DNA from: Lysobacterales bacterium
GTDB taxonomy: Bacteria; Pseudomonadota; Gammaproteobacteria; Xanthomonadales; Xanthomonadaceae
Assembly: GCA_014946745.1 (NCBI GenBank)
Contig: JADCRD010000001.1
Location: 186,001-250,000 of the forward strand
DNA: 64,000 nt
Direction: 5' to 3'
The translations under genes were made by a program, and so were the position numbers. The notes beneath the pieces were generated by a model. That model searched no databases. It was not told the DNA's origin and saw only the letters and a list, made by a program, of their open reading frames with translations. This document shows, one piece after another, positions 36,981 through 45,727 of the stretch (its first letter is position 1; each line of letters opens with the position of its first letter).

Positions 36981-39098
36981 CTACTGCAGCGCGTACAGCC
37001 GTTCCAGCGTCTCGACCAGGGCCGTCAGGGGTTGCGGGTCATCGAACAGCGGTGCCGCGGGATCGAGCAGTCGCTGTCGCAGTTCGGCCGCGTAGGCGTC
37101 CTCGTTCGCCACGCGCAGCGCACGCTCGACATAGTCCTCCGCCGACTCCGCGATCAGCTCGGCGCACCCGCAGGCGCGCAGCATCGCCGCCGACTGGCGA
37201 CTGCGCATCGTCGCGCCGGGCAGAGTGACCAAGGGCAATCCCTGGGCGATCGCGTCCAGGCTGGTGTTGCCGCCAGAGAACCCGGGGCTGTCGAGCAGCA
37301 CGTCGCAGGCCCGGGCCACCGCGCGGAAATGTTCGGAGGTCGCCCGCGGCAACCAGCGCACATGGCGCTCGGGATCGACGCCGGCCTGTGCCATGCGCTG
37401 ACGCAGGCGTTGGGTCAGCGCGGGCACGTTGTCCTCGAACATCACCACCATCGCGCGAGGATCGGCGGCGATGATGCGCGTTATCAGATCATCGAACGCC
37501 GGGTGCAGCTTCACCGGCGAATGCGGTGCCAGGTAGAGCGGCCCGGACTCGGGCAATCCGAGCTCGACGCGCGGGCGGGTCGCCGCCGCGGGTGGACGTG
37601 CGTAGGCGGTGCCAAGGCCCGGCAGCAGATGCAGCGGCTCGCGATAGTGGTCCGCGCCGTCGACGGGCTCCATCTCGGCGCAGCTCAACCAGGCGTCGAT
37701 GGTCGCGAGTCCGCTGCTGACCGGGTGGCCCCAGGCGGCCAGCTGCGTGGGTGCCAGTCGCAGCGCCGCCAGCGGATAGATGTTCGGGCTGAGCCCGATC
37801 TCGGGATACAGGAGCATCGCCGGTGCGCTTTCGCGCAGGTGGTTCACGACCCTGTCCAGGGGTCCGGGCAGGTGCAGGAAACGGCTGGCGCTGGCGGCGA
37901 TGCTCTGGGTGACGGCATCGATCATGGTGCCGGTGTGGTAGACATCGACGTGCCAGCCAGCGGCCCGCAGCGCACCGATCCAGGACGCGAAGTACGCGCT
38001 GATGGTGCCCAGATTCCAGCGCGCCGATACCAGCGCGATATGCCGCGAGCGCGGCTTCGGCGCTGTTGGCGCTGTCGCATCGGCGCCCTGGGCGATGGCC
38101 GCCGCCGCCGCGCCGTACCAATCGCCGAAAGCCCGCCCCAAGCCGCTGTCGTCCATTCCGTAGTAGGCCAGCGCGAAGTGACTGTGGGCGAGGTCATCCA
38201 GGGTCGCGTTGCTGCCGCGCAGTCTTTCGGCGGGCCATTCGGCGGCGAGTTGCTGGATGCCCGAGGCAAAGCGCTGTCGCGCCTCATCGATCTCGGCGAC
38301 ATTGGCCACCACGGTCGGCAGGCCGAGTGCAGCTACCAGCCCGGCGCGCAGACGCGTGCCGTCGTTACTCGCAGTCGCCGCGGCGCGGCGCGCGTTGGCG
38401 CGACCCGCCGCGTCATCGCCACTACCAACCTGTGCCTGGGCGACGCGCAGCACCAGGCTGGCATCGCCGTGGGCAAGTGCATGTGCGTAAGCGCGCACGG
38501 CCGCTTGCGGTTCGCCGAGCAGATCCCATTCGGCGCCCGCCCGAGCGGCGATGTCGGGCGTCAACGCAGTGGGGTTGAGGGGCGCAAGCGCCGCGCGTGC
38601 GGCTTCCGTCCTGCCGCGCAAGCGCTCGCACTGCGTCCACTGCAGACGCGCGTCGACGCGCGCGGGATCGAGACCGGCCGCACGCGCGTAGGCGCTTGCG
38701 GCAGCTCCAAAGTCATTGCGGGCCTGGGCGCAGGCACCCAGGTTGTACCAGGCCAGCGCATTGCGTTCTTCGGCAGCCAAAGCCTCGCCGTAAAGAGCTT
38801 CCGCCGACGCCGCATCGCCGCGCTGCAGCGCGCTCGATCCCAGGTTGTTCAGCGCCATGGACAGCGCAGCGCGAATGCCGGCATGGCCGGGCAGCGCGTC
38901 GCGCAGCTTGCGAAACTGCGCGGCGGCTTCGCTGTAGTCGCCGGACTGCATTGCGGCGTTGGCGATCACGGCGCGCGCACGTACGGCGACCTCGGCGCGC
39001 TCGATCAATGGCCGCGCTGCCTCGCTCGCCGCGGCCCACTCGCGGGCCTGCAGAAGGCGTTCGGCGATCGCAATCGCCGCAGTGTCCGATGGGTTCAC
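36981..39098 (-). CDS. TPR protein with O-GlcNAc-transferase-like (GT41) domain
   Basis: A 705-residue protein. TPR repeats span about residues 10-260 (YSEAAAQFRKLRDALPGHAG, NALAWYNLGACAQARNDFGAA). The C-terminal half resembles the SPINDLY/OGT type of glycosyltransferase: QLAAWGHPVSSGLATIDAWLS, YLAPHSPVKLHPAFDDLI and DSPGFSGGNTSLDAIAQGLPLVTLPG. Such enzymes attach sugars to protein serine or threonine, and the substrate here is unknown. GTG at 39098 is the likely start, as the upstream frame is arginine-rich read-through. Confidence 0.82.
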   Translation of the reverse strand: MNPSDTAAIAIAERLLQAREWAAASEAARPLIERAEVAVRARAVIANAAMQSGDYSEAAAQFRKLRDALPGHAGIRAALSMALNNLGSSALQRGDAASAEALYGEALAAEERNALAWYNLGACAQARNDFGAAASAYARAAGLDPARVDARLQWTQCERLRGRTEAARAALAPLNPTALTPDIAARAGAEWDLLGEPQAAVRAYAHALAHGDASLVLRVAQAQVGSGDDAAGRANARRAAATASNDGTRLRAGLVAALGLPTVVANVAEIDEARQRFASGIQQLAAEWPAERLRGSNATLDDLAHSHFALAYYGMDDSGLGRAFGDWYGAAAAAIAQGADATAPTAPKPRSRHIALVSARWNLGTISAYFASWIGALRAAGWHVDVYHTGTMIDAVTQSIAASASRFLHLPGPLDRVVNHLRESAPAMLLYPEIGLSPNIYPLAALRLAPTQLAAWGHPVSSGLATIDAWLSCAEMEPVDGADHYREPLHLLPGLGTAYARPPAAATRPRVELGLPESGPLYLAPHSPVKLHPAFDDLITRIIAADPRAMVVMFEDNVPALTQRLRQRMAQAGVDPERHVRWLPRATSEHFRAVARACDVLLDSPGFSGGNTSLDAIAQGLPLVTLPGATMRSRQSAAMLRACGCAELIAESAEDYVERALRVANEDAYAAELRQRLLDPAAPLFDDPQPLTALVETLERLYALQ

Positions 39099-39648
39099 GC
39101 AAGCAGGTCCGGCAGCCGGCGGCACAGGATAGCGCGCTGTCCGATTCCTGCGGATCGTGCGCCCTGTCCACCCGGATCGAGTCCGCCAGGCCTTGCCGCG
39201 CTTGATCGCGCACGGCCGGAGCTGCGCAGGGGGCAGCCTTGGCGCGCGTCGCCGAGGGCGCGCCCGCGAATCGAGCACGCGCGTGATCGATCCAACGTGA
39301 CCGAGCGAAGCGAAGGCGTCGCCGCGTAGCGGCCGAACGGGTCCGGACCCGCGCCGGACTCGCCACCACGGATCAAGGCCTGGAGGGACTTGATCCGTGG
39401 TGCCTGAACAGGCTGTTGAAAAACAGCCTGCTCGCCCGGCCAGGGATGGCCGGGACGACGAAGAAAGTGCGTAAGCGCTGGATGTGTCGTGAGGCGGTGC
39501 GGACCTGCGCCGGACTCACGACGTCTGAAGAACTGCAGGATGGAGTTCTTCAGACCTTCCTTAAGGGATCGGCCTTCGTTTTCCGCTTCCCCGTGCATCG
39601 ACGTCCGCACCGTGCGGACTTGGCTGTTTCCACTGAGGAGCGTGTGTC
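39099..39648. repeat. Intergenic chain of five stem-loops
   Basis: No gene is seen in 550 bases. Between 39364 and 39619 lie five inverted repeats in succession. CACCACGGATCAAG pairs across 11 bases with 39389-39402 (14 bp). CAGGCTGTT GAAA AACAGCCTG is at 39409-39430. CCCGGCCA GGGA TGGCCGGG is at 39435-39454. GTCTGAAGAACT pairs with AGTTCTTCAGAC at 39523-39555. GTCCGCAC C GTGCGGAC is at 39603-39619. All arms are perfect. They could be a structured RNA leader for the gene at 39649 or the remains of a mobile repeat. Confidence 0.8.
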
Positions 39649-40017
39649 GTGAAGCCCGATGCCCCCGCGGCAGGCGCATGCGCGCCGTCGCCCACGTGCG
39701 TGTCCGCCCACGCCGCCAGGCGCGCTGGGGTGCGCCGATTCCGCGCGGTCGTGATCAGCGCCGCATGGCTTGCCACGATCACGCCTGCGACCGCGTCTGC
39801 GCCCGAGACCGGCGGCTACGTGATCGAGCGCCATGCCATCCACGCTGGCGGCACCTCGCGCGCCAGCGGCGGCGAGTACGAGCTTTCCGGCACTGCCGGG
39901 CAGCCGGCCCCGGGGCCGTCCAGCGGGCGCGGCTACACGCTGGAAGCCGGCTTCATCTGGCCGCTGCAGGCCACGCCCGGCGACGAGGTGTTTCGCGACG
40001 GATTCGAGGGCTCCTGA
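39649..40017 (+). CDS. Small secreted protein with C-terminal GFE motif
   Basis: A 122-residue protein with an N-terminal export signal (about residues 28-50, RFRAVVISAAWLATITPATASA). The pattern GGEYELSGTAGQPAPGPSSGRGYTLEAGFIW is common to short secreted proteins of Lysobacterales. It ends EVFRDGFEGS. The GTG start at 39649 has a GAGGAG ribosome site 8 bases upstream. It is the first of four secreted-protein genes in one direction, with 2 bases to the next start. The function is unknown. Confidence 0.8.
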   Translation: MKPDAPAAGACAPSPTCVSAHAARRAGVRRFRAVVISAAWLATITPATASAPETGGYVIERHAIHAGGTSRASGGEYELSGTAGQPAPGPSSGRGYTLEAGFIWPLQATPGDEVFRDGFEGS

Positions 40018-40019
40018 AC

Positions 40020-40796
40020 ATGCGCACCCTGCTCTGCTTGCTTGTGCTGGCGCTGGCTTCAGTCAATGCGCGCGCGCAGACCCCAGCGTCGCCGCGCTTT
40101 ACCTATCAGGGCCAACTCAGCCAGAACGGTCTGCCTGTCAACGGCAGCCGCGATCTCGCCTTCGTGCTTTTCAGCGAGCCGAGCGGCGGCGTTCAGCTCG
40201 GGACGGGCATCAATGCCCCGGCCTGGCCGATCGTGGAGGGCCTGTTCACCATCCAGCTCCAGTTTCCTGACATCGGCGCTGTCGCCCAGCCATGGCTGGA
40301 AGTGCGCGTCGAGGGCAGGCCGATCCTGCCGCGGCAGCGGATCCCGGTCGCGCCCATCGCCCAGTTCGCGCTCTCTGGCATCACCGGCTCGCAGGGACCG
40401 GAAGGGCCGCAGGGGCCTGGGGGTCTGCCGGGCGAGCCGCGTCTGCTGCCCAACCGGAACTGTCTGGAGGATCAGTTCATCGGTGTGATCTCGTCCTTTG
40501 GGACCGTCTGCCGCCCCCGGGGCATCAGCGGTTGGCGACGCATCAGCGCGGATTTCACGGTTTCGAACCTGGCCGTGGAGCAGCGCCGGGTGTCCTGCGG
40601 TCCGGGCGAAGTGGTGCTGAGCGGTGGCGTCGAGCACCTGCAGCGCGACGCCTCCGGCAACGCCGCCGGCACCGGGGTGCGCGCCATCGAGTCATTCCCG
40701 ACCTTCGTGGACGGGCTATGGGCTTGGCAGGTGGCGGTCTACAACACTGGCCTCGCTGTGCCGCTGCGCGCCTTCGTCACCTGCGCCAAGTCATGA
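40020..40796 (+). CDS. Collagen-like secreted protein, paralogue 1
   Basis: A 258-residue exported protein: signal peptide MRTLLCLLVLALASVNARA. A conserved domain follows (FTYQGQLSQNGLPVNGSRDLAFVLF ... WPIVEGLFTIQLQF ... WLEVRVEGRPILPRQ). A short collagen-like run of Gly-X-Y triplets (GSQGPEGPQGPGGLPGEP, about residues 126-143) comes next. The C-terminal domain carries VLSGGVEHL and PTFVDGLWAWQV, ending LRAFVTCAKS. The layout recalls fibre or adhesin-like subunits. It is the first of three tandem paralogues, about 258 residues each, so they arose by duplication. Confidence 0.8.
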   Translation: MRTLLCLLVLALASVNARAQTPASPRFTYQGQLSQNGLPVNGSRDLAFVLFSEPSGGVQLGTGINAPAWPIVEGLFTIQLQFPDIGAVAQPWLEVRVEGRPILPRQRIPVAPIAQFALSGITGSQGPEGPQGPGGLPGEPRLLPNRNCLEDQFIGVISSFGTVCRPRGISGWRRISADFTVSNLAVEQRRVSCGPGEVVLSGGVEHLQRDASGNAAGTGVRAIESFPTFVDGLWAWQVAVYNTGLAVPLRAFVTCAKS

Positions 40797-40822
40797 AACC
40801 CTTACGTCGAGGATGTTTGCGC

Positions 40823-41602
40823 ATGCGAACGCTGTGGATCTGCTTGGCGGCTTACGGTGTGCTGGGCACGGCGACGGCCCAGGTCGCAGACGCGCCTTCC
40901 TTCCGGTACCAGGGGCAGCTTCGCCAGCACGGTGTGCCAGTGGATGGAACCCGCGATCTGAGCTTTGCGTTATTTGATCGCGCCAGCGGCGGGGCGCAGA
41001 CCAGCACCACGATCGAGGCGCCGGCCTGGCCGATCCGTGAGGGGCTGTTGGCAATTGATCTCAGCTTTGCGGGTGACCTGCGGGGCGAGCAGCGCTGGTT
41101 GGAAGTCCGCGTCGACGGCGTGGCCTTGCAGCCGCGGCAGGCGCTCATGGCCGTCCCCGTGGCGCGCTTCGCGCTGGCAGGAAACCGAGGGCCCGCCGGG
41201 CCACAGGGACCTCAAGGACCCCAGGGTCCGCAAGGGCCGACCGCAGCCGTGCGGACCACCGACTGCCAGTCCGGCAATGCGGTGCAGGCCGTGCTGAACT
41301 CCGGTGAAGTCCGCTGCATCACCGATCTGCTGCATGGCTGGAGTCGGGTCAACTCGGACGTTTCGTTGCCCAACTTCTTCAACTCGACGCTAAGACCCGC
41401 CTGCCGACCCGACGAAGTGGTGCTGGGCGGTGGCGTGGAGCAATTGCAGCGCGACCCGCAAGGGCGACCCGCCAATCGCGAACTGCAGATCCTGGAATCG
41501 ATGCCGACCTTCGTCGATGGGCGCTGGGCCTGGCAGGTTTCGGTCTTCAATCTCGGTCCCGAGATCCAGCTCCGGGCCTTCGCGACCTGCGCGCGAATCT
41601 GA
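40823..41602 (+). CDS. Collagen-like secreted protein, paralogue 2
   Basis: A 259-residue paralogue of the preceding gene with the same order: signal peptide (LWICLAAYGVLGTATA), RYQGQLRQHGVPVDGTRDLSFALF domain, and triplets GPAGPQGPQGPQGPQGP. The C-terminal domain has VVLGGGVEQLQRDPQG and WAWQVSVFNLG, ending FATCARI. It has the most regular Gly-Pro-Gln triplets of the three. An in-frame ATG at 40793 overlaps the previous stop, but ATG 40823 has a CGAGGA site 9 bases upstream and begins the signal peptide. Confidence 0.8.
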   Translation: MRTLWICLAAYGVLGTATAQVADAPSFRYQGQLRQHGVPVDGTRDLSFALFDRASGGAQTSTTIEAPAWPIREGLLAIDLSFAGDLRGEQRWLEVRVDGVALQPRQALMAVPVARFALAGNRGPAGPQGPQGPQGPQGPTAAVRTTDCQSGNAVQAVLNSGEVRCITDLLHGWSRVNSDVSLPNFFNSTLRPACRPDEVVLGGGVEQLQRDPQGRPANRELQILESMPTFVDGRWAWQVSVFNLGPEIQLRAFATCARI

Positions 41603-41628
41603 CAATCCAAGCTTCGAGGACGTTCGTC

Positions 41629-42405
41629 GTGCGCCCAGTGTCCATCGCCCTTGTCCTGCTCTTCGTGTGCGTCCCCGCGTCGGCGCAGGTGGCCCAGTCA
41701 ACGGCCTTCACCTACCAGGGCCAGCTGCGGCAGGCCGGCGTTGCGGTCAACGGCGCGCGCGATCTCGCCTTCGCGCTGTTCGACGCTGCCAGCGGCGGCA
41801 GTCAGGTGGGCACGACCGTCGAGGCCGCGGCCTGGCCGATCGTCGACGGCCTGTTCACCGTGGACCTGAGCTTTCCCGGCGAGCTCACCGGCCAACAGCG
41901 CTGGCTGGAGGTGCGAGTGGAGGGGCAGCCCATGCTGCCGCGTCAGCCGATCACTCCCGCGCCCGTCGCGCAGTTCGCGCTGGTCGGGGCGGCAGGCCCG
42001 CCGGGGCCCCAAGGTCCGGAAGGCATCGCAGGATTTCCCGGATCCGTGCCGTCCGTGGAGTGCGGCCCGGGCGAAGCCCTTCGCGAGATCAACAGCGGTG
42101 GCTTCGGCTTCGCATGCGACACCGCGGGCCTGCACGGTTGGACGCGTCCCAGCGCCGACCTGTCGATGCCGGGAGGAACGCGTTGGACCCAGATCGTTCG
42201 CTGCCCCGCGGACGCCGTGGTGATGGGCGGCGGCGTCGAGGCCCTGGATCGACGCGAAAGCGGCTTTCCCCGATACACCACGCTACGCATCCTCGAGTCG
42301 TTTCCCACCTTCGATGGCGGGCGCTGGGCCTGGCAGGTCGGGCTCTACAACACCGACGGCGTGTCCATCCGGCTGCGCGCCTTCGCCGTCTGCGCGCGGA
42401 CCTGA
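41629..42405 (+). CDS. Collagen-like secreted protein, paralogue 3
   Basis: A 258-residue third copy with signal peptide (IALVLLFVCVPASA), FTYQGQLRQAGVAVNGARDLAFALF domain and triplets GPPGPQGPEGIAGFPG. The C-terminal domain has VVMGGGVEALDRRESG and GGRWAWQVGLYN, ending FAVCART. The GTG start at 41629 has a CGAGGA site 8 bases away, placed the same as in the second copy. The three copies differ most within the triplet region and the middle cysteine loop. Confidence 0.8.
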   Translation: MRPVSIALVLLFVCVPASAQVAQSTAFTYQGQLRQAGVAVNGARDLAFALFDAASGGSQVGTTVEAAAWPIVDGLFTVDLSFPGELTGQQRWLEVRVEGQPMLPRQPITPAPVAQFALVGAAGPPGPQGPEGIAGFPGSVPSVECGPGEALREINSGGFGFACDTAGLHGWTRPSADLSMPGGTRWTQIVRCPADAVVMGGGVEALDRRESGFPRYTTLRILESFPTFDGGRWAWQVGLYNTDGVSIRLRAFAVCART

Positions 42406-42448
42406 GGGCGAGGGCCGAGGCGCGTGCAGTCGCGCGCGGAGATCTGCC

Positions 42449-42565
42449 TCAGCCCTCGGCCAAGGCCTGCGTCGGTCGCTGCCGGATCACGCCGGGGAGC
42501 GCCGCCGGCCCATGGCTGCGGGTTGGCGAGAGGTGGTTGGCCAAGCCGATCTCGGCGACAAAGGC
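42449..42565 (-). pseudogene. Fossil of the sufE 3' end
   Basis: The minus strand reads FVAEIGLANHLSPTRSHGPA then ALPGVIRQRPTQALAEG, which aligns with the last 36 residues of the intact SufE at 56028 (YVADIGLAKHLSPTRSNGLA then ALLGVIRQRAAEAQR). Upstream of this block the frame carries no SufE sequence. It is a truncated duplicate without a start, lying in the 42406-42698 gap, 13.5 kb from the real gene. No other feature is seen in that gap. Confidence 0.8.
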
Positions 42566-42698
42566 GCGGCTGGAGGTGCCCGTGGAGCGTCGTCGGCGGA
42601 GGTGTGGAACGCGCGCGGATTGGCAGCCCAGCCCGCCAGAGTCCGACAGGCTGCCGGCAAGGCGGAGCGCCAGCCCCGCCTTGCCGGGCACGGATCGC

Positions 42699-44810
42699 TT
42701 ACCAGACAGCGGCCTCGAAGCCGTTGCGGAAGATCCGCTCCTCGCGCGGTGTCCGACACCGCTCCGCCTGGGCGCCGTCAACGATCAGGTTGAAGGCGAC
42801 ATTGGGCGGAAACACGGGTGAACCGCTGCCCTCGGCGACGATGAACCAGCGGCCCGGCGCCCCGGCACCGCTGGCCGCGCGGTACTCCAGGCTGTAGCGC
42901 TGCGGGTTGTTGACGGTGAGGCCGTCGAGTGGATCGTCGACACGCCCCACGACCGGTGCCGCGCAGGGGTTGTCGTCCAGCAGCGGATGCTCGATGCGCA
43001 GCTCGCGCACGCTTTGGCCGCCGGGGCTCAGCTGCACCGCGTTCGGCGACAGCAACGGCGCCACCAGCAGATTGAAGGTGAGGTTGGCCGGCATGGCGCT
43101 GCCGTCCTCGTTGCGCACCTGCCAGCGGCCGCCGGCGGCGCCGGTCCAGGCCAGCCCGATCGGCACGTCGTGGTAAGCGCCCTCCCAGCGCTGCAGGGCG
43201 ATCGCAATGGCGAAGCTGAGGCTGTTGAGCGAAGCGTGGTCGATCCGCGAGAGCGCGCCGCTGCTGTTGGCAGCGCTTGTGAGGTGGGCGAAGCCGGTCT
43301 TGCTGGCGACCGGGGCAATCACGTGGAAGCGCTGGCCCACGCCCATGGTGACGCTGCTGTCCTGGTGGAAGATCGACCAGCCGGTGCCGCTTTGTGGGTT
43401 GCGATAGACGCCGAGGTGCTGGCCGCTGGCGGGCGTGGCCGGAAGCACGCGCTGCGCGCTGACGGCCAAACGGTCCGCTTCGAGGAGCTGGGTGGGAAAG
43501 GGCTGCACGTAGGCCTCGTTGAAGAAACTGGTCTCCGCCGTCGTCGTGATCACGGCGGCGCCCTCGCCATTGGCCTCGAAGGCGCCGATGTCGATGGCGC
43601 CGAGCGCCACGCGACGCTCGCCGTCGGCATCGAAGCTGAGTCCAGAGGCATCCGCAGCGCTGCCGGCATTGATCGCTGGCGAGCTTGAGCGCAGGCGCGG
43701 ATACTCCATCGACTCGACCTGCGGGTCGACGTTGAGCGTGCCCGGGCCGGGCGTCCAGCTGTCGCCGGTCGTGGCAAACACAAGATTGTTGGCGTTGCTG
43801 GTGTTGCTGGCTTCCAGCCGCACGCCGCTCGCGCTCTGCCAGGCGATCAGGTTGTTGGCCACGCGCAGGCTGGTCGGTGGTGTGCCGCCCAGCCCGGCGG
43901 CGGCGAGGCCAAGCTGTCCCTGCAGCAGGCTGTTGTTGACGATCACGCCCGTGCCGCCGGGAACGTTCATGACCAGCGCGTACTGCTCCCCACTGGTGCC
44001 GACGATCAGGTTGCTTTCCGCGCGCAGGGTGCTGCCCGCGCCGCGGGTGTGCAGGTACAGCGCGGTGTCCTCGCGCGGGCCGAAGACGCGGTTGGCGCTG
44101 GCGCGTGCGCTGCTGCCTCCGACCAGGTTGTAGGCCGTGATGCCGAAGCCGCTGCGCCCCGGGCCAGGCAGCACGCGGTTGCGGAACAGATTCACGTTCA
44201 GCGCGCCGCTACCGCCCTGGTTCACGCAGATGCCGTTGAAGGCCTCGCTGGCGCGCGCCTGACCGCGTGCGACCACGCTGTCGCCGATCGTGATCTGACG
44301 GGCGGAGGAGCCGCCGACGCTGATCTGCAGGCCACAGAAGTCGCTCTGCTGATCGGCAGCCCCCAGTTCCAGCACGCGCAGGCGCTGCAGGTCGATCAGG
44401 CCGCCGTCCACGGTGCTCAGGTCGTTCACCTCCACGCCACCACGGCGGAAGCTGAGATCGGAAATCCGCACCGTGTGGCTGCCAGCGCCCAGGTTCACGC
44501 GCAGGCTGCGCTCGGGCGCGAACACCGCGTCGATGCCGGGAGCGGCGCGCAGGTTGATCGAACGCGTGATCTCGATGCTCTCGTCGATCGGCGTGTAGCG
44601 GTCGGGGTTGTTCAGCTCGTCACCGACAATGCGGATGGTGTCGCCCGCGGCGGCGTTGTTGATGCAGGCCTGCAGGCTGCCGGCGCAGGGGCCGCCGAAC
44701 ACGGTGTCGGGCCAGAGCCAGTCGGCGGCCCGACTGGCGGTGGGCAGGGCGCAGAACAGGGCGAGCAGCGGGGCGATCGCGCAGGGCGGGGCGGGGCGGT
44801 TGGGCAGCAT
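42699..44810 (-). CDS. Secreted parallel beta-helix protein with GFE tail
   Basis: A 703-residue exported protein: signal peptide in about residues 1-28. A long right-handed beta-helix region follows (repeated LRVNLGAGSHTVRISDLSF, ANRVFGPREDTALYLHTRG and NNSLLQGQLGLAAAG strands). It ends in choice-of-anchor Q-type LRSSSPAINAGSAADASG and GAIDIGAFEANGEG. The C-terminal 250 residues form further beta domains and end EERIFRNGFEAAVW. The ATG at 44810 is preceded by GGAGCCCGTC. It may act on or bind surface glycans, and no catalytic residues were identified. Confidence 0.8.
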   Translation of the reverse strand: MLPNRPAPPCAIAPLLALFCALPTASRAADWLWPDTVFGGPCAGSLQACINNAAAGDTIRIVGDELNNPDRYTPIDESIEITRSINLRAAPGIDAVFAPERSLRVNLGAGSHTVRISDLSFRRGGVEVNDLSTVDGGLIDLQRLRVLELGAADQQSDFCGLQISVGGSSARQITIGDSVVARGQARASEAFNGICVNQGGSGALNVNLFRNRVLPGPGRSGFGITAYNLVGGSSARASANRVFGPREDTALYLHTRGAGSTLRAESNLIVGTSGEQYALVMNVPGGTGVIVNNSLLQGQLGLAAAGLGGTPPTSLRVANNLIAWQSASGVRLEASNTSNANNLVFATTGDSWTPGPGTLNVDPQVESMEYPRLRSSSPAINAGSAADASGLSFDADGERRVALGAIDIGAFEANGEGAAVITTTAETSFFNEAYVQPFPTQLLEADRLAVSAQRVLPATPASGQHLGVYRNPQSGTGWSIFHQDSSVTMGVGQRFHVIAPVASKTGFAHLTSAANSSGALSRIDHASLNSLSFAIAIALQRWEGAYHDVPIGLAWTGAAGGRWQVRNEDGSAMPANLTFNLLVAPLLSPNAVQLSPGGQSVRELRIEHPLLDDNPCAAPVVGRVDDPLDGLTVNNPQRYSLEYRAASGAGAPGRWFIVAEGSGSPVFPPNVAFNLIVDGAQAERCRTPREERIFRNGFEAAVW

Positions 44811-45037
44811 GACGGGCTCCGGGGTGTCCTGAGTCCCTATGCGTAGCGCGGGCGCGAATCCGTGCACGCCCCCTGCCGGGCGCCGGCTGCTGGCCCTATA
44901 GTTTCGCCCCGGACACAGCCGAAGCCGGATTCCATGCCCTTTCTGCCTGCATTCCTGCTGATCGACGGGCTGACCTCCGCGCGCCGCTCCGGATTGCCCT
45001 CAGAGCGTCCGAAAGCTCCAGACGCCGCAGCGGGCGG

Positions 45038-45727
45038 ATGCTTGTCTCACCTGCTCTCAGCCCAGTCGCGCCTGGGGCTTACCTTCGCAAGCCCGTCGAG
45101 TGCGTGCGCGTGAGCGAGGGCCTGGACGCAGCCGAGGCGCTCTCGCGCGAGCTGGGCGAAAGCCTGAGCGCGGGCCTGACCGGCCTGCTGGCGCGACTCG
45201 ATCCGGCCCGGCCGGGCGCGCTGGATCAGCTGATTGCCGCTGCCCAGCACGACCTGCGCCGAATCGCGCGGCGCGAACGGCTGTCGATGGGCGCGGGCGA
45301 AACCCTGTCCACCACCGCACTGGTCAACGAGGCCTACCTCAAGCTGGCTGGCGCGCGCCTGCCCGAGCAGGTGGATCGCAGGCTGTTCTTCGGCATTGCC
45401 GCGCGCTGCATGCGCCAGGTGCTGGTCGATCACTTCCGCGCGGCGCGCGCGGACAAGCGAGGCGGCGGCGCCCTGGCCCTGTCGCTGTCGGCGGCCGAGG
45501 ATCTGCCGGCTGAGGCCGGCGTCGATCTGGTCGAACTCGATGCCGCGCTGGTCGCGCTGGAGAAAGTCAGCGCGCGTGCGGCCGAGGTGGTTCAGCTGCG
45601 CTACTTCGCCGGGCTCACCGATCGCGAGATCGCCGAGCTGCTGCAGGTCAACGAGGTCACCGTGCGCCGCGACTGGCTGAAGGCCCGCGGCTGGCTGTTC
45701 GGCTTCCTCGGCGGCGCGCCGGCGTGA
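45038..45727 (+). CDS. ECF-type RNA polymerase sigma factor
   Basis: A 229-residue sigma factor of the ECF group found with protein kinases. Region 2 is SAGLTGLLARL...RRIARRERL then TTALVNEAYLKLAG. Region 4 is ALEKVSARAAEVVQLRYFAGLTDREIAELLQVNEVTVRRDWLKARGWL. No anti-sigma gene is adjacent. Instead the stop overlaps a kinase gene (GTGA), so the kinase probably controls it. The first 20 residues look non-native, and GTG at 45104 or 45110 would give a shorter protein of about 205 residues. Confidence 0.85.
   Translation: MLVSPALSPVAPGAYLRKPVECVRVSEGLDAAEALSRELGESLSAGLTGLLARLDPARPGALDQLIAAAQHDLRRIARRERLSMGAGETLSTTALVNEAYLKLAGARLPEQVDRRLFFGIAARCMRQVLVDHFRAARADKRGGGALALSLSAAEDLPAEAGVDLVELDAALVALEKVSARAAEVVQLRYFAGLTDREIAELLQVNEVTVRRDWLKARGWLFGFLGGAPA

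Noticed and set aside
39405-39430. Insertion sequence end (CAGGCTGTTGAAAAA)
   Set aside because: The motif recalls transposon ends, but no transposase or matching opposite end is present, so only stem-loops are reported.
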